From: Salipiger sp. H15
Lineage (GTDB): Bacteria; Pseudomonadota; Alphaproteobacteria; Rhodobacterales; Rhodobacteraceae
DNA length: 64,000 nt
Assembly: GCF_040409955.1 (NCBI RefSeq)
Contig: NZ_CP123384.1
Coordinates: 2,241,501 to 2,305,500 of the forward strand
Reading direction: 5' to 3'
The notes beneath the pieces are model-generated. The model was not told where the DNA came from, searched no databases, and saw only the letters and a program-made list of their open reading frames with translations. Positions within the stretch are counted from its first letter, which is position 1. The number at the start of each line of letters is the position of its first letter. Of this stretch, positions 17,200 through 25,637 are shown one piece after another. A program made the position numbers and the translations under genes.

Positions 17200-20100
17200 A
17201 TGGCCCAAAGCGCACGGATCGCGGCCGTCCTCGGCCCGACCAACACAGGCAAGACCCACTACGCCATCGAACGGATGCTGGCGCACAGGACCGGCATGAT
17301 CGGCCTGCCGCTGCGCCTGCTCGCGCGCGAGGTCTACGACAAGGTCGTGGCGGCGCGCGGCCCCTCGGTGGCGGCGCTGGTCACCGGCGAGGAGCGCATC
17401 GTCCCGCCCCGCGCGCAGTACTGGATCTGCACCGTCGAGGCGATGCCCGAGGGCATGGGCTGCGATTTCGTGGCGATCGACGAGATCCAGCTCTGCGCCG
17501 ATCCCGAGCGCGGCCATGTCTTCACCGACCGGCTGCTCAGGATGCGCGGCCTGCACGAGACGCTGTTCCTCGGCTCGGACACCATGCGCGGGCCGATCTC
17601 GCAGCTGGTCAAGGGCGTCGAGTTCATGCGCCGCGACCGGATGAGCCAGCTCTTCTACTCGGGCTCGAAGAAGATTTCCCGGATGCCGCCGCGCAGCGCC
17701 ATCGTCGGCTTCTCGGTCGACAACGTCTATGCCATCGCCGAGCTGATCCGCCGCACCAAGGGCGGGGCGGCGGTGGTCATGGGAGCGCTCAGCCCGCGCA
17801 CCCGCAACGCGCAGGTCGACCTCTACCAGAACGGCGACGTGGATTACCTCGTGGCCACCGACGCGATCGGCATGGGGCTCAACCTCGACGTCGATCACGT
17901 GGCGTTCTCCTCGCTGACCAAGTTCGACGGGCGGCGGATGCGCGAATTGCAGCCGAACGAGCTGGCGCAGATCGCCGGCCGCGCGGGGCGGGGGATGCGC
18001 GACGGCTCCTTCGGCACCACCGGCGAGGCCGGGCAGATCCCCGAGGAATGGGTCGAGGCGATCACCAGCCACAGCTTCACCCCGCTCAGGAAGCTCAACT
18101 GGCGCAATCCGCAGCTGAACTTCGGCTCGCCCGAGGCGCTGATCGACTCGCTCGAGCGCGCGCCGGACGACCCCAGCCTCGTCCGGGCGCGCGAGGCGGA
18201 CGACCTGATGACGCTGAAATCGCTGAATTCACAGGCGGAGGTCCGCGCAAGGGCGTCGGATCCGGCCTCGGTCAAACTGCTTTGGGACGTCTGCCGTATT
18301 CCCGATTTCCGCGGGATCAGCCATAATGAGCACGCGGCGCTGCTGCAGGTGATCTACCAGCACCTGCACGAGCGCGGAGAAATCCCGCGCGACTTCATGG
18401 CGCGGCAGGTCAAGCGGATCGACCGGACCGACGGCGACATCGATACGTTGTCGAAACGTCTGGCATTTATCCGCACTTGGACTTACGTGGCGCAACGCAA
18501 CGGTTGGGTCGATGACGAAAGCCATTGGCGCGAAGCAACCCGCGCGGTAGAAGATGCCCTGTCCGACGCGCTGCACGCGCGTCTCACGCAAAGATTTGTT
18601 GACCGGCGCACATCAGTGCTGATGCGGCGGTTGAAGCAGAAGGAGGCCCTCTTGGCCGAGGTGAACGAGAACGGAGAAGTGACCGTCGAAGGCGAATTCG
18701 TCGGTCGGCTCGAAGGGTTCCGCTTCCGGCAGGATGCCGGCGCGACGGGACAGGAAGCCAAGACGCTGAAATCGGCGTCGATGCAGGCGCTGGCGCCGCA
18801 TTTCCACCTGCGGGCGGATCGCTTCTACAACGCGCCCGATACCGAGATCGACTTCACCGAGCAGGGTGGCCTCATGTGGGGCGACCAGGCCGTGGGCAAG
18901 CTGGTCAAGGGCGACGACCCCCTCAAACCGCGCATCGCGGTCTTCGTCGATGACGAGGCCGGCGCGGACGTGGCGCAGAAGGTCGAACGCCGTCTGCAGC
19001 ATTTCATCGACCGCAAGGTCGCGGCGCTGTTCGAGCCCCTGCTCGCCATGCAGCGCGACGAGGCGCTGACCGGGCTCGCCCGCGGCTTCGCCTTCCGCCT
19101 GATCGAATCGATGGGCATCATCCCGCGCGGCCAGGTGGCCGACGAGGTGAAGCAGCTCGACCAGGACTCGCGCGGCGCGCTGCGCAAGCACGGCGTGCGT
19201 TTCGGCCAGTACACGATCTTCATGCCGCTGCTGCTCAAGCCCGCGCCGACGCGCCTGCGGCTGGTGCTGTGGTCGCTGTCGAACGATCTCGACACCTTCC
19301 CCGAGGCGCCGCCGCCGGGCCTGGTGACCGTGCCGAACATCCGCGAGGTGCCGATGGCGCATTACACCCTGTCGGGCTACCGCCCGGCCGGTGAGCGCGC
19401 GATCCGCATCGACATGCTCGAGCGTCTCGCCGACATGCTGCGCAGCGAGGACAGCCGCGGCGGCTTCGAGGCCAAGGCCGACATGCTGTCGATCACCGGC
19501 ATGACGCTGGAGCAGTTCTCGGACCTGATGCAGGGCCTCGGCTACCGTGCCGAGAAGGGCGAGCGCAGCAAGGTGCGCGCGGCCGACAAGGTGCTGACCG
19601 AGAGCTCCGAGCCCTCGGGCATCCCGGGCGAGGACGAGCCGGTCTTCGACGCCGCGCAGGAAGAAGAGGCGACCCCCGCCGCGATGGCCGACCCGGCCGA
19701 AGCGCCCGAGGCCGCCGACCTGGTCGCCGGCTCCGAGGGCATCGACGACGAGGGCATCGCCCCGATCGCCGAGACCCCGGACGCGGTGGAGGTTGACGAC
19801 AACATCCCCGAGGCCGATGACACCGACCTGCTGCCGGGCGATGCCCCGGACGCGGCGCTGGCCGGGCCCGAGACCGAGGTGTTCTACACCTTCACCTGGG
19901 CCGGCAACCGCGGCGCACGCGGCGGACGCCAGGGCGGCCGCGACGGCGCGCGTGACGGGGCCCGCGAGGGTGGCCGTGACGGCGGGCGCGAAGGTGGCCG
20001 CGAGGGCGGTCGCCAGGCACGCGGCGGCGGCAAGGGTGGTCCCAAGGCGGGCGGCGGCAAGCCGCGCGGCAAGGGCGGCCCCAAGGGTGGTGGCCCCAAG

Positions 20101-20211
20101 GGCGCTCCGAAAGGTCCCAAGACCTTCGAGTCCCGTCCCGAGAAGAAGGACCGGATCGATCCGGACAACCCCTTCGCGGCGGCACTCATGGGCTTCAAGG
20201 GCAAGTCCTGA
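17200..20211 (+). CDS. SUV3-like DExH/D RNA helicase with RG-rich tail, 1003 aa
   Basis: Helicase related to mitochondrial SUV3, expected to unwind RNA or RNA/DNA with ATP. Walker A is GPTNTGKT at residues 12-19, motif II is DEIQ at 94-97, and motif VI is QIAGRAGRGMRDG at about 257-269. A C-terminal helicase core and further SUV3-type region follow to about residue 800. The last 100-plus residues are low complexity: an acidic Pro/Glu/Asp-rich linker, then RGG-type repeats (about residues 903-980, GRDGARDGAREGGRDGG pattern and Lys/Gly-rich KGGPK). The tail is likely RNA-binding and disordered. The S4 protein gene follows 12 bases downstream, which suggests a shared transcript. Confidence 0.9.
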   Translation: MAQSARIAAVLGPTNTGKTHYAIERMLAHRTGMIGLPLRLLAREVYDKVVAARGPSVAALVTGEERIVPPRAQYWICTVEAMPEGMGCDFVAIDEIQLCADPERGHVFTDRLLRMRGLHETLFLGSDTMRGPISQLVKGVEFMRRDRMSQLFYSGSKKISRMPPRSAIVGFSVDNVYAIAELIRRTKGGAAVVMGALSPRTRNAQVDLYQNGDVDYLVATDAIGMGLNLDVDHVAFSSLTKFDGRRMRELQPNELAQIAGRAGRGMRDGSFGTTGEAGQIPEEWVEAITSHSFTPLRKLNWRNPQLNFGSPEALIDSLERAPDDPSLVRAREADDLMTLKSLNSQAEVRARASDPASVKLLWDVCRIPDFRGISHNEHAALLQVIYQHLHERGEIPRDFMARQVKRIDRTDGDIDTLSKRLAFIRTWTYVAQRNGWVDDESHWREATRAVEDALSDALHARLTQRFVDRRTSVLMRRLKQKEALLAEVNENGEVTVEGEFVGRLEGFRFRQDAGATGQEAKTLKSASMQALAPHFHLRADRFYNAPDTEIDFTEQGGLMWGDQAVGKLVKGDDPLKPRIAVFVDDEAGADVAQKVERRLQHFIDRKVAALFEPLLAMQRDEALTGLARGFAFRLIESMGIIPRGQVADEVKQLDQDSRGALRKHGVRFGQYTIFMPLLLKPAPTRLRLVLWSLSNDLDTFPEAPPPGLVTVPNIREVPMAHYTLSGYRPAGERAIRIDMLERLADMLRSEDSRGGFEAKADMLSITGMTLEQFSDLMQGLGYRAEKGERSKVRAADKVLTESSEPSGIPGEDEPVFDAAQEEEATPAAMADPAEAPEAADLVAGSEGIDDEGIAPIAETPDAVEVDDNIPEADDTDLLPGDAPDAALAGPETEVFYTFTWAGNRGARGGRQGGRDGARDGAREGGRDGGREGGREGGRQARGGGKGGPKAGGGKPRGKGGPKGGGPKGAPKGPKTFESRPEKKDRIDPDNPFAAALMGFKGKS

Positions 20212-20223
20212 GGCGCATCGCGC

Positions 20224-20607
20224 GTGGCTGAGCAGATCCAGAAGATCCGCATCGACAAGTGGCTCTGGCAGGCCCGCTTCTTCAAGACGCGGGGCCTGTC
20301 GGCCAAGGCGGTCTCGGCGGGTCTGCGGGTCAACGGTCTGAACGTCTCGAAACCGGCCTTCAACGTGGGGCCGGGGGACGTGCTGACCTTCAGCCAGGCG
20401 CGCCAGGTGCGCGTGATCAAGGTCGTGGCGCTGGGATTGCGCCGCGGCCCGGCGCCCGAGGCGCAGCAGCTCTACGAGGATCTTGATCCTCCGCAGCCCA
20501 GATCCGAGGACGACGTTCCGCCGGTGATGCGGCTGGAAGGCAATTCTCGTCCGACCAAGCGGGACCGCAGGAAACTCGATCTTGATCGCGGTCGGGCGCT
20601 TGAATGA
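20224..20607 (+). CDS. S4-domain RNA-binding protein, HslR-like, 127 aa
   Basis: Small S4 RNA-binding protein: KIRIDKWLWQARFFKTRGLSAKAVSAGLRVNG is the S4 helix pair, and LNVSKPAFNVGPGDVLTF completes the alpha-L motif. Bacterial HslR (Hsp15) of this type binds free 50S subunits carrying nascent chains under heat stress. The start is GTG at 20224, 12 bases after the helicase stop. The C-terminus is charged (RPTKRDRRKLDLDRGR), which fits rRNA binding. Neighbours (RNA helicase upstream, FdxA and CarD downstream) suggest an RNA-handling role, by inference. Confidence 0.88.
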   Translation: MAEQIQKIRIDKWLWQARFFKTRGLSAKAVSAGLRVNGLNVSKPAFNVGPGDVLTFSQARQVRVIKVVALGLRRGPAPEAQQLYEDLDPPQPRSEDDVPPVMRLEGNSRPTKRDRRKLDLDRGRALE

Positions 20608-20656
20608 TCGCGTTTGCTGGTCTAGCTAAGCGCTTATCAGCCTTTGAGAGACAGCA

Positions 20657-20995
20657 ATGACCTACGTCGTCACCGAGAATTGTATCGCCTGCAAATACAC
20701 CGATTGCGTGGAAGTCTGCCCGGTGGACTGTTTCTACGAGGGCGAGAACACGCTGGTCATCCATCCCGACGAATGCATCGACTGCGGCGTCTGCGAGCCG
20801 GAATGCCCGGCTGACGCGATCCGCCCGGACACCGAGCCGGACATGGAGAAATGGGTCGAGTTCAACCGCAAGTACGCGGAACTCTGGCCGGTGATCATCA
20901 CCAAGAAGGACCCGCTGCCCGGCGCCGAAGAGCGCGACGGCGAGGCCGACAAGCTGAACAAGTACTTCTCCGAAGCCCCCGGCGAGGGCGACTGA
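20657..20995 (+). CDS. fdxA: Seven-iron ferredoxin FdxA, 112 aa
   Basis: Electron carrier with one 3Fe-4S and one 4Fe-4S cluster. Close to Azotobacter ferredoxin [23 protein letters not shown] and [20 protein letters not shown] give the two Cys sets in the right order. The C-terminal extension with [21 protein letters not shown] is typical of FdxA in alphaproteobacteria. Electron donor and acceptor are not known from sequence. A GAGAGACAGCA stretch before the ATG gives the ribosome site. It is 49 bases after the S4 gene and precedes carD, an order common in this family. Confidence 0.95.
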   Translation: MTYVVTENCIACKYTDCVEVCPVDCFYEGENTLVIHPDECIDCGVCEPECPADAIRPDTEPDMEKWVEFNRKYAELWPVIITKKDPLPGAEERDGEADKLNKYFSEAPGEGD

Positions 20996-21295
20996 GACCA
21001 CCCGGCGCGGGGCGCGATTCGTGCCCGCCGCGCCGGATCTCGCACCCGGGGGCGTGTTTTTCCCCGTAACATATTGGTTTAGAAAAACATCTTTCCGGCC
21101 CGGGCGCTCCTAGGAAAGACGTTCATTTTGTGCTATGTTCTGCGCCACTCATGTTGAAACCATGCACACATGGCCGGGTCGGTCTGCACCCCGGGGGTTA
21201 AGCTCGTCGCGTAAAACGGACGAACGGAATGCATCGCATCCCGTCCGTCTTTCTGTCGCGTGTGCTCAAGGTTTCGCTGCTAAGGACGCTGTTGG
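20996..21295. other. 300-base intergenic region between fdxA and carD
   Basis: No gene is supported. It holds an AT-rich patch (21070-21090), a possible promoter (TTCATT .. CTATGTT, about 21122-21140, poor -35) and a hairpin: ACGGACG 21216-21222 with CGTCCGT 21242-21248 around a 19-base loop, followed by CTTTCT. The long leader may set CarD expression; this is weak evidence. Confidence 0.4.
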
Positions 21296-21805
21296 ATGAC
21301 CAAGACCAAGAAGAACGAATTCCGCCCGAATGATTACGTGGTCTACCCGGCCCATGGCGTGGGTCAGATCATGTCGATCGAAGAGCAGGAAATCGCCGGC
21401 ATCAAGCTGGAGCTTTTCGTGATCTCCTTCGAAAAGGACAAGATGACGCTGCGGGTCCCGACCCACAAGGCGACCGAGATCGGCATGCGCTCGCTGTCCT
21501 CCCCGGACGTGGTGAGCCAGGCGATGAAGACTCTCAAGGGCAAGGCCAAGGTGAAACGCGCCATGTGGTCCCGCCGTGCCCAGGAATACGAACAGAAGAT
21601 CAATTCCGGCGACCTGATCGCCATCGCGGAAGTGGTGCGCGACCTGCACCGCGCCGATGACCAGCGCGAGCAGAGCTATTCCGAGCGTCAGCTCTACGAA
21701 GCCGCGCTCGAGCGCCTGACCCGCGAAGTGGCCGCCGTGACCGGTGGCGACGAAGTGGCAGCCGCCCGCCAGGTGGACGAGGTGCTGGGCCTGCGCGCCG
21801 CCTGA
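21296..21805 (+). CDS. carD: CarD-family transcription regulator, 169 aa
   Basis: CarD/CdnL proteins bind the RNA polymerase beta subunit at promoter complexes and stabilise open complexes; they are global regulators of rRNA and stress genes. The N-terminal Tudor-like RNA polymerase interaction domain is clear from NDYVVYPAHGVGQIMSIEEQEIAGIKLELFVI and KMTLRVPTHKATEIGMRSLSS. The C-terminal half is helical, DNA-binding, with RRAQEYEQKINSGDLIAIAEVVRDLHR. Length is usual. ATG preceded by CTAAGGACG. A very strong intrinsic terminator follows 23 bases after the stop. Confidence 0.95.
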   Translation: MTKTKKNEFRPNDYVVYPAHGVGQIMSIEEQEIAGIKLELFVISFEKDKMTLRVPTHKATEIGMRSLSSPDVVSQAMKTLKGKAKVKRAMWSRRAQEYEQKINSGDLIAIAEVVRDLHRADDQREQSYSERQLYEAALERLTREVAAVTGGDEVAAARQVDEVLGLRAA

Positions 21806-21828
21806 GCGCGCCGCACCGGACCAACAGG

Positions 21829-21861
21829 AAAGGGCTGTCCCCGCGGGGACAGCCCTTTTTT
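21829..21861 (+). terminator. Intrinsic terminator of carD
   Basis: AAAGGGCTGTCCCC (21829-21842) pairs perfectly over 14 bases with GGGGACAGCCCTTT (21845-21858) around a 2-base loop, followed by Ts to 21861. It can also serve the convergent NADH dehydrogenase gene. Confidence 0.93.
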
Positions 21862-21890
21862 CATGCCCGCTCGATGACGCGGGGCCGTGC

Positions 21891-23207
21891 TCAGTGCAGC
21901 TTCAGCTTGGGCCGGATGCGGCTCGAGGCGCCGCCGAGCAGGGCGCTCATCGTGGCGCGCCAGGGGCCCAGCACCGACTTGCGGTGCAGGAAGTGCAGCG
22001 AGCGGTAGGCGCGCCGCGCCAGCCAGCCCTCGATGGTGATCGTGCCGATCGCCTTGCCCATCAGCGAGCCCACCGCGCCCTCGTTGCTGATCGCCACCAG
22101 CGAGCCGTGGTCGGCATAGGAGAACTCCTTCAGCGGCTTGCCGGTGACCTGCGCCACGATCTGCCGCTCCATGAACTCGGCCTGCTGCGTGGCGACCTGC
22201 GCGCGCGGCGGCAGCGAGGTCTCCTTGGCCGGCCAGGGACAGTCGGCGCAGTCGCCGAGGGCGTAGATGTGATCGTCGGCAAGCGTCTGCAGGGTGGGGC
22301 GCACCCTCAGGCGGCCGAGGCTGCCGGTCTCGAACCCCTCGAGCTGGCCGATGACCTCGGGCGCGCGTACGCCTGCGGCCCAGACCGTCAGGTTCGAGGC
22401 AAGCTGCGTGCCGTCGCCGAAGACCACCGCGCCGGGCTCGATCCGGGCGACGCGGGCGCCGGTCATCACGTCGATGTGCAGCTCGCGCAGGTGGCGCGCA
22501 ACCTTGGCCGAGATCGTCTCGGGCAGGGCGCTGAGGACGCGCGGGGAGGCCTCGATCAGGCGGATGCTCACCGCGTCGGGGCGGCGCACCTTGTGGATGC
22601 CGTTGCGGGCGAACTGCCCGGCGGCCTCGCGCAGCTCGGCGGCGAGTTCCACCCCGGTGGCACCGGCGCCGATGATGGTCAGTTCCAGCTTCTCGGTCTG
22701 CGGGCCGAGCGCGCCGGTCTGGAAGCGCAGGAAGAGGTTCAGCAGCTCGGCCTGCAGGCGCTTGGCCTGCGCGGGCGTGTCGAGCATCATGCAGTTCTCG
22801 GCGACGCCGGGGATGCCGAAGTCGTTCGAGCGGCTGCCGATCGCCAGCACGAGGATGTCGTAGGGCAGCGAGCGCTTCGGCGCGAGCGGGCGGTTGGCGG
22901 GGTCGTTCACCGCCTGCAGCTCCACCAGCCGCTTCTCGCGGTCGATGCCGGTGAACCGGCCGAGGCGGAAGTTGTACTCGTTGCGGTGCGAGTGCTCGAG
23001 AAGGCTGATCTCCTCGTCGAAGCCCTTGGTGCCGGCGGCGAACTCGTGCAGCGACGGCTTCCACATGTGCGAGAGGTTCTCGTCGACGAGGGTGATCTCG
23101 GCCTTGCCGGCATGGCCGAGGCGGCGGCTGAGGCGGGTCGCGAGGTTCAGCCCGGCGGTGCCGGCGCCGACGATGACGATCTGGGGGGGCTTGGTGGCTT
23201 GAGGCAT
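21891..23207 (-). CDS. ndh: Type II NADH dehydrogenase (NDH-2), 438 aa
   Basis: Membrane-associated flavoprotein oxidising NADH and passing electrons to quinone without pumping protons. Two Rossmann dinucleotide sites are seen: IVIVGAGTAGLN near the N-terminus (FAD) and TIIGAGATGVE at about residue 175 (NADH). A typical GDCADC active segment (YALGDCADCP) places the flavin near the end of the FAD domain. The C-terminal region (GWLARRAYRSLHFLHRKSVLG) is amphipathic and probably anchors it to the inner membrane. The ATG at 23207 gives MPQATKPP; an upstream ATG would add only six residues. Related FAD-dependent oxidoreductases are the main alternative. Confidence 0.9.
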   Translation of the reverse strand: MPQATKPPQIVIVGAGTAGLNLATRLSRRLGHAGKAEITLVDENLSHMWKPSLHEFAAGTKGFDEEISLLEHSHRNEYNFRLGRFTGIDREKRLVELQAVNDPANRPLAPKRSLPYDILVLAIGSRSNDFGIPGVAENCMMLDTPAQAKRLQAELLNLFLRFQTGALGPQTEKLELTIIGAGATGVELAAELREAAGQFARNGIHKVRRPDAVSIRLIEASPRVLSALPETISAKVARHLRELHIDVMTGARVARIEPGAVVFGDGTQLASNLTVWAAGVRAPEVIGQLEGFETGSLGRLRVRPTLQTLADDHIYALGDCADCPWPAKETSLPPRAQVATQQAEFMERQIVAQVTGKPLKEFSYADHGSLVAISNEGAVGSLMGKAIGTITIEGWLARRAYRSLHFLHRKSVLGPWRATMSALLGGASSRIRPKLKLH

Positions 23208-23451
23208 GGTCGAGGCTATTCGCATCTGTCGGCCGGAGGGCGGGACGTGGCCGGCGCCGCATGCGCTCGGTCTTGGTCCACCTCCGGCGCGGCCCGATTA
23301 GCCCAATGCTGCAGGCGCAGCATGCGCGAAATGGCCGCGGGCAATGACAATGCCGCGAGCGGCGCGGCGGGTCGCGTGAGCTGCCTCAAATTTGGGCCAA
23401 CATTCCGTGAAACAAGGCGATTTTCACGGTATTGCATGCCGCGGCATGCGG

Positions 23452-25320
23452 TCAGGCCGCGTCGTCCCGCTGCGCCTCGAGCGCGCTGAAGAGCGCCGTT
23501 TCGAGGTCCTTCTCCAGCTCCCGCGCGCGTTTCACGTAGGCCGGGTTCTGCGACGGAGGGGTGTTCGGGTCCCAGAGCGTCGCCAGCTCGCGCATGGTCT
23601 CGCGGTCGTGGTGGTAGAAGGTCTCCTCGGCGATCGCCGCCTCGTACTCGGTCAGCCCCACCTCCTCGAGCACGTAGCGCCCGGCGCGCAGCGAGCTGTC
23701 GAAGAGCTCGCGCACGATCTTGTCGGCCCCGGCCTGGTAGAGCTCGTAGACATGGGTGCGGTCGCGGGCGCGGGCGACGACGAAGATCTCGGGCCGGATG
23801 CGCTTGGCGAAGCGCACGAGCTTGGTGGTGGCCTTGGGATCGTCGAGCGCGGCGACCAGCACCTTGGCCTTGGAGATGCCCGCGGCGTGCAGCAGTTCGG
23901 GGCGGGTGGGGTCGCCGAAGAAGCCCTTCACCCCGAATTTGCGCATCAGCTCGATGGTCTGCATGTCGTGGTCGATGACCACCGTCTTGAAGCCCGAGCT
24001 CTGCACCAGCCGGTTGACGATCTGCCCGAAGCGCCCGATCCCGGCGAGGATGATCGGCCCCTCGCGGTCGATCTTGTCGTCCGGGCGCGCCTCGGCCTTG
24101 TCGTCGAACTTGGCCGAGAGCCTGTCGTAGAGGATGAAGAGCGCGGGGGTGATCAGCATCGACAGCGCCACCACCATCAGCAGGCGCTGGCCGAAGGCCT
24201 CGGTCATCACGTTCTGCTGCAGCGCGAAGGAGATCAGCACGAAGCCGAATTCGCCCGCCTGCGCCAGCGACAGGGTGAAGAGCATCCGGTCGCGCCCGTG
24301 CAGGTCGAAGAGCCCGCCCAGCAGGTAGAGGATCGCGCCCTTGACGAGGATGAGCCCGAGCGTGATGCCGAGCAGCAGGAAGGGCTCGCGCAGGAAGTCC
24401 TGCACGTTGAGCCCGGCGCCGACGGTGATGAAGAAGAGCCCCAGCAGCAGCCCCTTGAAGGGCTCGATGTCGCTCTCGAGCTGGTGGCGGAACTCGGAGT
24501 TGGCCAGCACCACCCCGGCAAGGAAGGTGCCGAGCGCGGGCGACAGGCCCACCAGCCCCATCAGGAAGGCGATGCCGACGACGATCAGCAGCGCGACGGC
24601 GGTGAACATCTCGGGCAGGTGCGACGAGTTGATGTGCCGGAAGAGCGGCCGCGCGCCGTAGATGCCCGCGACGATGATCAGCGCCACCGCCCCCAGCGTG
24701 ACCAGCGCCACGGCCCAGCCGGGCAGGCCCGCGACCAGCGACATGCCGTGCCCGGCGCTGCCGTGGTCGGCCATCTGGATCGCGCCGTCGGGGCGGATCA
24801 TCGCGACCAGCGGCGCGCCGAGCAGCGGCAGCAGGATCAGCATGGGGATCACCGCGATGTCCTGCGTCAGCAGCACCGAGAAGGCCGAGCGCCCGCCGGG
24901 GGTCTGCATCAGCCCCTTCTCCGAAAGCGTTTGCAGCACGATGGCGGTGGAGGAGAGGCAGAACACCATGCCCGCCGCCAGCGCCGGGCCCCAGTGGGTG
25001 CCGAAGGCCATGACGAAAGCGGTGATCGCCGCCATGGTCAGCAGGATCTGCAGCCCGCCAAGCCCGATCAGCCGGTGCCGCATGTCCCAGAGCGCCCGCG
25101 GCTCCAGCTCCAGCCCGATGATGAACAGCATCATCACCACGCCGAACTCGGCGAAGTGGCGCAGGTCGTCGGTGTGCGACACGAGGTGCAGCCCCGGCCC
25201 GATGATGATCCCCGCCAGCAGGTAGCCCAGCACCGAGCCGAGCCCGAGCCGCGTCGCGATCGGCACGGCGATGACCGCGGCGGCGAGGTAGATCGAGGCT
25301 TGAAAGAGCGCGCTTTCCAT
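23452..25320 (-). CDS. Kef-type K+/H+ antiporter (CPA2) with TrkA-N domain, 622 aa
   Basis: Monovalent cation:proton antiporter. Residues about 1-385 form the CPA2 membrane domain of 12 or 13 hydrophobic helices starting at FQASIYLAAAVIAVPIATRLGLGSVLGYLLAGIIIGPGL. From about residue 418 a cytosolic TrkA-N/RCK NAD-binding domain follows (GPIILAGIGRFGQIVNRLV). It matches KefB/KefC layout, including the QLLTEAFG-type region; efflux of K+ is the family function. It starts at the ATG at 25320, the earliest start giving a clean first membrane segment. It is divergent from metZ; the 317-base gap contains the SAM-II riboswitch. Confidence 0.9.
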   Translation of the reverse strand: MESALFQASIYLAAAVIAVPIATRLGLGSVLGYLLAGIIIGPGLHLVSHTDDLRHFAEFGVVMMLFIIGLELEPRALWDMRHRLIGLGGLQILLTMAAITAFVMAFGTHWGPALAAGMVFCLSSTAIVLQTLSEKGLMQTPGGRSAFSVLLTQDIAVIPMLILLPLLGAPLVAMIRPDGAIQMADHGSAGHGMSLVAGLPGWAVALVTLGAVALIIVAGIYGARPLFRHINSSHLPEMFTAVALLIVVGIAFLMGLVGLSPALGTFLAGVVLANSEFRHQLESDIEPFKGLLLGLFFITVGAGLNVQDFLREPFLLLGITLGLILVKGAILYLLGGLFDLHGRDRMLFTLSLAQAGEFGFVLISFALQQNVMTEAFGQRLLMVVALSMLITPALFILYDRLSAKFDDKAEARPDDKIDREGPIILAGIGRFGQIVNRLVQSSGFKTVVIDHDMQTIELMRKFGVKGFFGDPTRPELLHAAGISKAKVLVAALDDPKATTKLVRFAKRIRPEIFVVARARDRTHVYELYQAGADKIVRELFDSSLRAGRYVLEEVGLTEYEAAIAEETFYHHDRETMRELATLWDPNTPPSQNPAYVKRARELEKDLETALFSALEAQRDDAA

Positions 25321-25495
25321 GTCGGGTCCGTGCCTGCCTTTTGACTGCCTTTGCGTCAGCATGATGGGGGAGTGCAAGCGGGAAAGACAAGCGCCCGCAA
25401 GGTGGCCCGCCGCGCCGCGTGACATTCCGGCGCAGCGCCGCGAGGGCGGGCACCGTGGCGCTTGACCGAAAGGCACAGGAGGCGTATTTGGGCGC

Positions 25496-25548
25496 CGTGG
25501 CGATTTGTTGACGGATTGCGGGCCACGTAAAACATGCCGCTAAAAGGT
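25496..25548 (+). promoter_or_regulatory. SAM-II riboswitch upstream of metZ
   Basis: CGTGGC (25496-25501) pairs with GCCACG (25522-25527) to form stem P1, with GATTTGTTGACGGATTGCGG as the loop. Then TAAAACATGCCGCTAAAAGGT follows, whose GCTAAAA..GG end and GCCG are the conserved 3' pseudoknot strand of SAM-II. The layout matches alphaproteobacterial SAM-II elements, which bind S-adenosylmethionine and turn down methionine genes such as metZ and metA. A covariance search is needed to confirm. Confidence 0.85.
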
Positions 25549-25558
25549 CGGACGAAGG

Positions 25559-25592
25559 AGCCTCTTTCGCTTGACCGCGGACGGGGCTTTTT
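25559..25592 (+). terminator. Terminator-like hairpin between riboswitch and metZ
   Basis: AGCCTC (25559-25564) can pair with GGGGCT (25583-25588, one G-T), with inner pairing CGC/GCG, and the stem is followed by TTTTT (25588-25592). Located 11 bases past the SAM-II element and 46 bases before the metZ ATG. May work as an attenuator with the riboswitch; stability is moderate. Confidence 0.5.
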
Positions 25593-25637
25593 CATTTCCG
25601 GGCGCAGGGACGGCCCGGCACAGAAAGGTGGAAGATC

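Larger units (their letters stand above)
25321..25637. other. 317-base region between antiporter and metZ genes
   Basis: Holds no gene. Left part (25321-25490) is GC-rich and featureless apart from a probable promoter for the antiporter. Right part carries the SAM-II riboswitch, a terminator-like hairpin and the metZ ribosome site. Confidence 0.6.
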
